Source of the DNA: Isoetes taiwanensis
Lineage: Eukaryota; Streptophyta; Lycopodiopsida; Isoetales; Isoetaceae
Direction of reading: 5' to 3'
DNA: 64,000 nt
NCBI GenBank assembly: GCA_021234155.1
Contig: JAJEKV010000168.1
Coordinates: 861,352 to 925,351 of the forward strand
Numbering within the stretch: the stretch's first letter is position 1; the number at the start of each line of letters is the position of its first letter. The translations under genes and the position numbers were made by a program. Below the pieces are notes generated by a model. It searched no databases, was not told the origin of the DNA, and worked only from the letters and a program-made list of their open reading frames with translations. This document shows positions 55,760-64,000 of the stretch, piece by piece.

Positions 55760-56349
55760 TGTTTGGGGTCTGGGTTCGGGAACTCCTGCAAGACAGCCCT
55801 CTGTGAGGACCCTTAGATCTAACAGGAGAATCCGGGAGCTATGTCACGCGGGATTTGCAAAAAGAACAAGGAAAAAGAGAAGAGACAACAAAAGAGAACA
55901 ATGAGATCACGATAATGAAAGCAACTTCCTTGATGTCAATGAAGATACATGAGCTCTCGAAATCGAGAGAAAACTGAAGTGAGACAAGACTCAAAACTCA
56001 TCTAAGAACTCATGTGCTAGCTCTACTCATATATATAGTACAATGGCCTTTGTCCCAATATAGACACTCTGACTGATTTCAGTGCCGACTCCTGGAAGGA
56101 GGCTGTTTTGCAGGAATGTTGGCGGTGCCTCTTGAAGTGCTCCTGAATCACGCCGACGCCGACGCAGTAAAGGACGGGTCAGTACTTGTCCGAAAGCCCT
56201 CCCTCTGACGACAAAGGCCTTTGATCGCGGGCCTGCTTGGTCTTCTCATGGCCTTTGACGACCGACTGCGGCTCGGGCCGTGGATCCTTGGCCTTGACTT
56301 GGTCCGTCATTATGATGAATAGTCCCGCATTAGGGCGTCTGGACTAACA
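55760..56349 (-). repeat. 3' LTR of an unclassified LTR element
   Basis: 590 bp. On the element strand it starts TGTTAGTCCAGACGCC and ends CCCCAAACA. A purine tract (TTTGGTGGGGGGCAAG) lies just upstream. A TATATATATGAG box at about 56030-56041 (minus) fits a promoter. The 5' LTR was not found in this window. Confidence 0.65.
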
Positions 56350-57566
56350 CTTGCCCCCCACCAAACGACACCGAGTGAAGAAAAGGAGGAAGTGTTTCCG
56401 GCGGGGGAATCCAAAGTAGCTTTGAAAGTGATCCTCATAGAATGAGGACGGGCGCCATTGTGATAATTGCCAATGAGATCCCGGACGCATTTGAAGAGCT
56501 TCCCGAGTGTTTAGCCCAAGTGCGTGGATGAGCTGCCAAGGAGAAATCCTCGAAGGCATTCATGTCTTCAAGGGCAGCCTCGGCGGAACGAACGGCACTC
56601 CATGAGAGAAGGTAGGTCTCGAGACCAAGGCACTAACACCGCATTCGGGTTGCAATAAAGATGGACGCTGCCAATTTAACGAGCTTTACCCGGGGATGCA
56701 CTTGAGAGCAGCCATGTGGCGGGCTTGACTGGTGAACCGAAGGGTCCGGTGAGGTGGCGGCATTCTGCAAGAAGGCATCAAGGCCATGAACAGCATCAGC
56801 AGGCTTTTGCCAACCACGCTCATTGGCTATATAGATCCAATTTTCAGTGTGGTCCAAGGTGGCACCCTCCTCCCAATTGGAGCGTCTGACAAAACGTGGA
56901 TCCCACCGGAGATCCGTCGAGATCTGAGGGGGAGTCCACCCAGCATGGCCTTCCAGTACCTTTGTCCAAAACGGAAGACGCCAGTCAGAGGTGAGAAACC
57001 GTAGGCGTGGAGGGACTCCCAATGAAGCATATGGAGAGTGAGCCATGCCCGTGGGCGTGGGCTGCTGCGCTTGCTCCCTGAATTCACGAACAAGATCTGG
57101 ATCAAGAGCACGGCACCACTGATCCCATTCTGAAGCAGAGAGCTGAGTATAGACAAAAGGATTAACCCAACCCGTGGGTATGGTCTTGCTGTCCAGAAGG
57201 CCACGCAATTGATTGTAGCCTCCCAAGTCTTTGATATAAATTTGGGCAAACCACATCGATCGCTAAATTTCTCCGTACCTGTTCCAGTGTTTCAGCCTGC
57301 CACAGAGGTAAGTGATGAGCAAGTTCAGGCATGTACTCCTATCCAAAAGTGAGAGACTGATTATTATTCTGTAAATACTGGTTGGTGTCCAATAACAACC
57401 AAGCAGCATGGGAGTTGCCTCGAAAAACACGATGGGCCTCATCTTGGAATTTATCGTGTATGTCAGCCAGATAGAAGTCATGAAAAACATAGGCAATTGG
57501 CTGAACAATTCGGAAGATGACCAAATCCGGATCTTCACAATTGATCTGATCAAAAACCAAGAGGGC
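56350..57566 (-). pseudogene. Internal coding region of the unclassified LTR element
   Basis: Minus-strand frames of considerable length with a protein-like composition: about 57570-57340 (contains AHRVFRGNSHAAWLLLDTNQ), 57256-56633 (207 codons, MWFAQIYIKDLGGYNQLRGL through VLEGHAGWTPPQ) and 56559-56344. They belong together but are frameshifted. I recognise no gag, protease or polymerase motif. Position directly before a polypurine tract and LTR suggests a gag or an accessory protein. The upstream part is cut off by the Gypsy insertion. Confidence 0.5.
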
Positions 57567-57571
57567 ACAAA

Positions 57572-59147
57572 TGTGACGGCCCCGGCTCATATACGATGCC
57601 CATCAGATACAAAAGCGGAGATCATCCCTCAAACCAAAGATTCATCGCGTGGATGTGAGGTCAGATCCACCTAACATCGGGCTCTCGATGGTGGCCAAGA
57701 ACCCGACGAGGGAAGAATGGGCGTGTCATTCATCCGTCTCCCTCGATCGACCTAGCAAATCCAGCGTAAACAAAACATGAGCACATGACATCAAGCAATA
57801 ATAACATACCCACCTCGAAGGGTGGTCCACCATATCCACGATGGTACGCATCACACATCAATACATCAACATGATAAAGGGGAGATCCTACCCGCTCGAC
57901 TCATGGGGACCGGCCAAAACTGACTTGGGGTCTCGGATAGCAATCTGAGACGAAATTCATGGCAATTGGATTTGGCTTTGGTATAGGAACATGGTCGTTT
58001 GGGTAGTCCACTCCATCCGCCCCCTCCATGCATACTTTGCGGATAGGCTGAAAAGTATTGGAGCTGGCAAGTAACTGCCGGTGAATAGCGGAGGGGCTAC
58101 TACTCTTGGGTTGCATCTCCCGGTCCGGATGAGGCGGGGAGGAGATCACTCTCCCCTCAGAAGGTTCATGCTAATCGCGGGCGAGCTAGAGAGCCACCGC
58201 ATTCATACGACTTGAACTCACCGGAAGATGGCGCATCACCCCACGAGTGTCGAGCCCATACCACCCCCCCTCACGCGGTGCGGTATTAGGCCTAGCTCAC
58301 AGCGTTCCGTACCGTCTTTACGGCGCCCGGCCGATCAACTGTGATTAGACAAGCCCTCCCTTGTCAATTCCGGTCTAGCTCCGCCACCCACGGCCGAAAG
58401 GGCTCTTATGCCTGAGCCGCATGGTGGGAATTAATGGGCTAAAACTATGATCATACAACTACTTGGGCTCGGGTCTCTACCCCCTTCCCAATACACAAGA
58501 GTGGCGCATAGAATGTCACAATATCATCACAAATGAGAACTGAAACAATAGAATACATCTATTCTAATCTACCTAATCATACATGGTTAGGTTCCTTTGT
58601 TAGTATCTATCATTCTTAGGTCGTAGGGGTCGCCTATAGCTAAGAATGAATACTAATCCTATGGAATGAGGGCTGAAAACTTCGGATCTAACTATCGGAT
58701 CAACCACTAACCGGCTTCTTGGCTGGCTCCCACCCTCTGAAGGCCCATGTTGCTGAATCTCGAGATTGGCGGCTTGGCTCGAGCCGCTACTAAGGAATAC
58801 CGTTCCTTCCTCTTTCGTTCACGCCGCGAGAAGGCATCCACTTCTTTGCTCCAATCCGACTTATGGGGTTGGGAACCCAAAGGGTTTCCCTTTTAGGGTT
58901 TATGCCACTTTATCCCCACGACTTTAGGGCTGGGCCCTGATTGGTCAATGGGCTATTGCCACATGGCAAAAGAATATTATATTCACATGTGGTCTTAGCA
59001 TGTGCAATATAATGGGTCACAAGGTTGTACCCTAGGGTACTACCCCTTTATGGTCGATGTGTACATGTCGCAGAGTAAGTCGATGTACTAGTGACATGTC
59101 GATTATAATATCGTATTCATACCGTATATTATCCCCGGAACGTCACA
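57572..59147 (-). repeat. Gypsy 3' LTR
   Basis: 1576 bp. On the element strand it starts TGTGACGTTCC and ends GGCCGTCACA, with a 7-bp inverted TGTGACG/CGTCACA at the ends. A polypurine tract AAGGTGGGGAGAA (59148-59160) adjoins the start. The low-coordinate flank is ACAAA (57567-57571), and the matching copy would lie beyond the window. Confidence 0.75.
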
Positions 59148-59832
59148 TTCTCCCCACCTTGGATTGATCTTTGTCCGGACATCACGAATCTCCCACCTTG
59201 AAACCCGCATTACGACTTATCGGACTCTTCCGACACATGTAATTAACAGAATTATTATGAGATAATAGTTAAAATTATAATTGCATGTTTATAATCACCA
59301 CATGGTAAGGCATTTAATTTATGCCTTAAGTCAACATTAGTTAAAATATCAACATTAAAATATCAAGATTGAACATAACGAAAGGTGTTCTTAAGGTTCT
59401 CGTCCCTTGTAGCATTCATTCACTACATATGCTACAAGGTCTTGTAGTGCAACCTCCCTTTTGTTTGTCGTTCTATTGGCTGCGGGTTCAACACTACATT
59501 AGTATCATTTAATTATTAATAAAATTTTTGGTTATATGGTGACCACCCACCTATCTACATGAATGCATGGCTAATCTCCCGTTTGGAAGAGGATGATTCT
59601 TCCATCGCGTGCCACGGAGACAAACATCCTATCATGCCTATATGCCGCATGCCTACACCTTTAGTTGCCCATCGTGGAGGATGGGGTCCTTCCCATATAT
59701 GGGCGTGAAGGACCGATTCCTCCTATCAAAACATATATGGGACTAGAGGTGCTTTTCCTATGAATGCATCCCTGAATGACCTCTTTTCTCTCAAGCTGAC
59801 TACTTCCGTGGCATCGGAAGTAGACTCCTACT

Positions 59833-60285
59833 TTACCTCACTCCCCCATTCACTTCGGTGACGAGCTGACCCTTGCATTGCTCCATGAATTGTGGGTACT
59901 TGCTTCTCAAGATCTGATTGTAATACCCACGTAAGCGTCCTCCACCCGTAAAGTCGTCCATTTCACAAGGTCTTGGGAGAAATTGAGATCTTCTCGTCTT
60001 CTTATAGGATCGGTCGAGAAGGAACTCGGGGAACAATCTCAAGTTGATCGTCCGTTAATTCCGGTAAACTCGGTGTCTCCAATACTTCCTCTGGATTGGG
60101 AGTGTGTTTCTTTAGGAGACTTACGTGAAAGACTCTATGGATCTTGAGGTGTGCTGGTAAGTCCAATTTGTAGGCTTGGTTACCTACTCTTTTGACAATT
60201 TTAAATGGACCAGCCCACCTTGGAGCAAGCTTCTTGCAATTGCCGATCCGGAGCTTAAACGTTTGACTTTTATCTTTAGCCAAAC
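59833..60285 (-). pseudogene. Gypsy integrase C terminus and chromodomain-like end
   Basis: Minus strand: FKLRIGNCKKLAPRWAGPFK, RVGNQAYKLDLPAHLKIH, FHVSLLKKHTPNP, then ILLDRSYKKTRRSQF and, after a frameshift, LVKWTTLRVEDA. The last part matches the chromodomain core (LVKW...). Chromodomains direct some Gypsy elements to particular chromatin. It is broken by one-base shifts. Confidence 0.75.
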
Positions 60286-61404
60286 ATTGTCCCCTACTTG
60301 GAACTCCCTTCTTTGTTAGGTCTTAGATCAGCTATGCTCTTTGCGGCTTCTTCTTTGCTAGGAGGTATCCTCGCACCTCTTCAACCAATTGTTGCATTTC
60401 GTGAGCATCTGGCGGGATACTTCTACCTTGGACACGGGGGTTGTGCCAAGTGTCTGGTGTCAAGCACTGATAGCCGTAGTTGATCATAAACGGTGACATT
60501 TGGGATGACTCTTGCTTGGTGCTATTGTATGCAAACTCAACCAAGTAGATGTAGTCATCCCACTTTGATTGCTTGTTCGGACATAATTCCACAACATATC
60601 TTGATTATCCGATTGGTGCGCTCCGATGCGCCCATCTATGCGGGGTGATAAGCCGTGCTCATCGATAATTTCATCCCGATGGTGCTAAAGAGATCCTGCC
60701 AGAATGCACTCATGAACTTCGAATCTCTATCAGAGATTATTTCTCTTGGCATCCCATGGAGTCTAAAAATTTCCTTTGTGAATAGCACCGCCGTATCTAA
60801 TGCCGTGTCGGTGCTCCTACAAGGCACAAAGTGTGCCATCTTCGACAATTTGTCGACTACGACCATTAAGGCGTCTTTGCCCCTTATGGTTCTAGGGAGC
60901 CCTGTAATGAAGTCCATGCTTATTATCTCCCACTTGGAGTTTGGTACTGGAAATGGCTCTAATGCTCCCGAATTAAAGGAGTTGTTCGCCTTTGGTCTGC
61001 TGGCATAGCTGACACTCGCGTATATACCTTGCTATCTGCTTCTTCATGCCTGGCCAATAGTAACTACTTCTTATCTTGAAGTAGGTTTTTGTAAAACCTG
61101 CGTGGCCGGCTATTGGGCTGTTGTGGGTGTCATGGAGAATCAACCTTCTGACTCCTGATGATTCCGGCACACACAACTTATTTTTATGGTACAAGAGGTT
61201 TCCTTCCTTCTTAAAATGTTTGAAGGCTTCTCTCTCCTTGTCCGTTCTTGCCTCTTTAGAAAGGCTTGCCCATACTTCCTGGAAGTCCTTGTCTGTTGGT
61301 AGCGTTTCTTCTATTTTCTTGCCAAACTCACTGGTAAGTGTTGATATGGCATTGCAATGCACCCTTGTTGTTAAGGGGTGCCTTGATGAGGCGTCTGCGA
61401 CCAC
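60286..61404 (-). pseudogene. Gypsy integrase core
   Basis: The zinc-binding region HDTHNSPIAGHAGF with CQLCQQTKG is at about 61150-60990. The core shows MDFITGLPRTIRGKD, VVVDKLSKMAHFVP and IISDRDSKFMSAFW, then ASERTNRII (the catalytic Glu) in another frame. Breaks at about 60975, 60918-60940 and 60593-60635. Confidence 0.88.
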
Positions 61405-62707
61405 ATTGAGTTTCCCCCAGAAGCGTACACAATTTCAAGTCGTACTCTTCCAGGAACTCCTTCCATCTTCTTTGTCTTAAATTCAACAATGGTTGCGTGA
61501 AGATGTACTGCAGACTCTGGTGGTCGGTATCTAATTGGAACTTCCTTCCCAATAGATAGTGTCTCCAGATTTTTAAAGCTCTTACCACTGCCAATAGCTC
61601 CTGATCATGTGTCGGGTAGCGAGTCTCTGCGTCATTCATCTTTCGTGAATCGTATGCTACGACTCTTTCCTCTTGCATTAAGACTGCTCCCGTCGCAATC
61701 TTGCTCGCATCAGTTGCGACTAGCTTGTCCTTCTCTGGATCAGGCAATGTTAAGACAGGGGCGGTTGTTAAGGCCTCCTTTAACTTCTCAAATCCTGCTT
61801 GAGCCTTCTTTTGCCAATGTGCCACCCAGTCTTTTATCCTTTCTGCCTTGGTGAGGTCCGTTAAAGGTGCTGCTATCTTAGCAAAGTTCTTGACGAACTT
61901 TCTATAATATCCTGCTAAGCCCAAAAAGCTTCTCACCTCGTGTATGTTCTTTGGTGCTGGCCATTCAATCACTGCTTGGATCTTTGCCGGATCGGTGGAG
62001 ATGCCGTCTGCTGATATGATGTGCCCCAAGTATTCCACTCTTTCGGTGGCGAAATGACATTTCGACAATTTAAAGCATAAAGTTTGGTGTCTTCTCGGCT
62101 TCTCAAGTACCCTTCTCAAATGCTGAATATGCTCCTCTAGGGACTTGCTATACACCAAAATGTCATCGAAGAACACAATAACAAATGTGTCAAGGAATTC
62201 CCGAAAGATATCGTTCATGAGTCTCATGAACGTTGCTAGGGCATTTGATAGGCCAAATGGCATGACTGTGAATTCATAGTGGCCGTATCTTGTTCGGAAG
62301 GCCGTTTTGTGAATATCTTCCTCTTTGATTCTGATTTGATGATATCCAGACCTTAAGTCTATTTTGGAGAAGACCCTGGCACTTTGCAACTGATCCATTA
62401 GGTCATCTGCTCTGGGTAAGGCATACTTGTTCTTGATTGTGTGTTTGTTTAATTGACGATAGTCAATACACATCCTCAAGCTTCCATCTTTCTTTTTGAC
62501 GAATAAGATGGGGGCTCCGAACGGAGAGACACTAGGCCTTATGAACCCTAGGTCTAACAGCTCTTGCAATTGCTTCTTCAACTCCGATAGCTCATGAGCT
62601 GTCATCCTATATGGTGCCTTACTTGTGGGCTTAGTCCCTGGTTCGAGTGCAATTTCGCACTCTACTCCCCTATATGGCGGAAGCTCCTTGATTTCGTCGG
62701 GGAACAA
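61328..62707 (-). CDS. Gypsy reverse transcriptase-RNase H segment (459 aa)
   Basis: The longest intact frame of the element. Reverse transcriptase blocks: [79 protein letters not shown] and the catalytic [10 protein letters not shown]. The RNase H block has [13 protein letters not shown] and [10 protein letters not shown]. The C terminus is shifted ([13 protein letters not shown]) before the integrase. Upstream [17 protein letters not shown] joins it to the protease frame across a stop at about 62780. Function in the family: reverse transcription of the element RNA. Confidence 0.93.
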   Translation of the reverse strand: MFPDEIKELPPYRGVECEIALEPGTKPTSKAPYRMTAHELSELKKQLQELLDLGFIRPSVSPFGAPILFVKKKDGSLRMCIDYRQLNKHTIKNKYALPRADDLMDQLQSARVFSKIDLRSGYHQIRIKEEDIHKTAFRTRYGHYEFTVMPFGLSNALATFMRLMNDIFREFLDTFVIVFFDDILVYSKSLEEHIQHLRRVLEKPRRHQTLCFKLSKCHFATERVEYLGHIISADGISTDPAKIQAVIEWPAPKNIHEVRSFLGLAGYYRKFVKNFAKIAAPLTDLTKAERIKDWVAHWQKKAQAGFEKLKEALTTAPVLTLPDPEKDKLVATDASKIATGAVLMQEERVVAYDSRKMNDAETRYPTHDQELLAVVRALKIWRHYLLGRKFQLDTDHQSLQYIFTQPLLNLRQRRWKEFLEEYDLKLCTLLGETQCGRRRLIKAPLNNKGALQCHINTYQ

Positions 62708-62776
62708 GTCATGGAACTCTTCTATTAGCTTGGCTACCTGCTTGGGTAGTTTGCTTACTGATTTATCTTCTTTGTC

Positions 62777-63230
62777 TTATGGTGCCTCTTCTTCGGCAAG
62801 TTCTAATTTGAAGATGTATGCACCTTGCTCCCTTTTGATGCATCTAAGTAATTTCTTACTCGACATGCATTGCATTATAGGTGTCACTTGCTTACCCGAG
62901 ATTTCTATGATTTTTTTCCCGTTAGGCCGTGTGAGCTTCACCTTCCGCTCTCCACAATCTATTTGTGCTTTTGCCGGGTTGAGGTATTCCATACCCATGA
63001 TGAGGTCATATTTTCCTATGCTCATGATCTCTGCTCCCATTTCAATATTGATACCCGGTAAGTCTATATTGAAATTCACTCTCTTCTTGCGTAGTGTGAT
63101 GGCTCCGGTGGCTAACACTACCTTGTGCGGGCTTAGACTTTAGTGTTTTCAACTTTAGCATTTGTGCCATCCTTGGTGATCGAAAATTGTGGGAACCGCC
63201 ACGATCTATGAGGACTATAAAAGATTTGGC
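62777..63230 (-). pseudogene. Gypsy protease
   Basis: The active-site region reads VLIDRGGSHNF (about 63185-63217): the catalytic Asp is present but the usual DSG/DTG is DRG. After a frameshift the C-terminal part follows (VNFNIDLPGINIEMGAEIMS, YDLIMGMEYLNPAKAQIDC), where IMGM replaces the usual ILGM. Confidence 0.75.
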
Positions 63231-64000
63231 GGCTATTTTGCCAATCGTTGAAATTACTTGGTACTGGCTCTCTGCGCTTTGTGTATCTATGGCGGCAAAG
63301 ATGTGACACTCACCATGGATATAATCGCGTCCTTCGCCCTCCTCCTCTTCTTACGTGGGGTCTCCCAACCTCCCATCTCCGCAAGTCTTTGCATTGATCA
63401 CGAGCGGGGCAATTGTGTGTTCTATGCCCGGTTGGAAACACCTTAAGCACAACCGTTTTCTATACATTCCTGCCGCTTTTCTTTTCGGGGATGGAGTTGA
63501 GGAACCCCTTGACCGTCTTTGAATAATTTGAGCCTCCCCTTGTCCTTTATCTTTGAAGCTGACACCTTTTTCTCCGGGCCGTTTCCATTGATTTCCGGTG
63601 TATGGTGTCTTTGCGGTGACGGATTTGCTTGCTCTTGGGCTCAGGCCTCCATATGGTTTTCCCTTGTCATACCACTGCTTGGGTTCACTTTTCTGGGGTC
63701 CCGTCCCTTGTAGGCTCGGGGCCTTTGCTTACGCCGATCTTGGCGTGGGTTCGGGGCTCGACTATTTTTCGTGAGGTCCTCATTCAGGCCCTCCACATAG
63801 CCTTCCACCGCTCTCCTCTCTCGTGAGCTTGGCACATCTGACCTTAACCTCATGAACTCTTCCGTATATTTTTTGTATGCGGTTTATTTCCCTGTTGCAA
63901 CACGTGGGAACGCTTGCATCTGGTGGCACTTGTGTTCTCTTGGGACATAGTGCTTTTTGAAGGCCTTTGCGAACTTTGTGAACCTACACTTATCTCTGCT
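63231..64000 (-). pseudogene. Gypsy gag, runs off the window
   Basis: FTKFAKAFKKHYVPREHKC and TEEFMRLRSDVPSSRERRAV with VEGLNEDL match the retrotransposon gag domain. A stop separates the two blocks. A damaged zinc knuckle (CLRCFQPG) lies at about 63440. The N terminus is outside the window. Confidence 0.75.

Larger units (their letters stand above)
57572..64000 (-). mobile_element. Ty3/Gypsy chromovirus-type retrotransposon (partial)
   Basis: From the 3' LTR at 57572-59147 to the window end inside gag. Order on the minus strand is gag, protease, reverse transcriptase, RNase H, integrase and a C-terminal chromodomain-like region, the Gypsy order. Many frameshifts make it defective. It interrupts the LTR element at 55760-57571. 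The 5' LTR is outside the window. Confidence 0.88.

Noticed and set aside
1-64000. CRISPR arrays, bacterial operons, ribosomal RNA genes
   Set aside because: No regular spacer arrays, no rRNA motifs and no operon-like gene packing. The window is eukaryotic.

Overview
The window is nuclear DNA from a land plant. Spliced genes with GT-AG introns, a TRM/LONGIFOLIA-type protein, a PLS-class pentatricopeptide-repeat (PPR) protein, a CRINKLY4-like kinase relic, plant L1-type LINEs, Ty1/Copia and chromodomain Ty3/Gypsy retrotransposons and a TRIM element all point that way. The style of the intronless PPR gene and the heavy, decayed retrotransposon load suggest a fern or another non-angiosperm plant. 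That last step is inference, and no single feature settles the species.

Layout. 0-5.4 kb is the gene-rich part: a small two-exon gene on the minus strand (969-1637) lies head-to-head with a five-exon TRM-family gene (2020-5353), sharing about 380 bp. 5.4-18 kb has no confident gene. It holds a 47-bp minisatellite, GGGAAC-rich clusters, a LINE relic split by a perfect 112-nt inverted repeat, a direct-repeat pair, a ~355-bp tandem array and a tRNA-derived SINE-like unit. 18.6-25.5 kb is a full-length minus-strand LINE with 14-bp target-site duplications (TSDs), inserted in an older decayed coding region. 27.4-28.2 kb is a broken ORF with a Pro-Thr-x-Val-Gly repeat. 30.2-33.8 kb is a second, 5'-truncated LINE with a 17-bp TSD.

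35.4-44.6 kb is a minus-strand Copia element bounded by 219-bp LTRs. It is interrupted by a non-autonomous hAT-like transposon (8-bp TSD) and by an LTR fragment carrying a TRIM. 45.1-47.3 kb is the PPR gene. 48.8-53 kb contains fragments: a LINE 3' end, a short-chain dehydrogenase C terminus, and a CRINKLY4-like kinase pseudogene cut by an intact TRIM (5-bp TSD). 53.4-55.0 kb is a 5' piece of a third LINE type. 55.8-64 kb is nested again: an LTR element with an unrecognised protein was split by a chromodomain Gypsy element that runs off the window.

Only the TRM gene, the PPR gene and probably the small divergent gene look like functional host genes. Almost everything else is mobile-element sequence at different stages of decay, and the insertions can be ordered by who interrupts whom.
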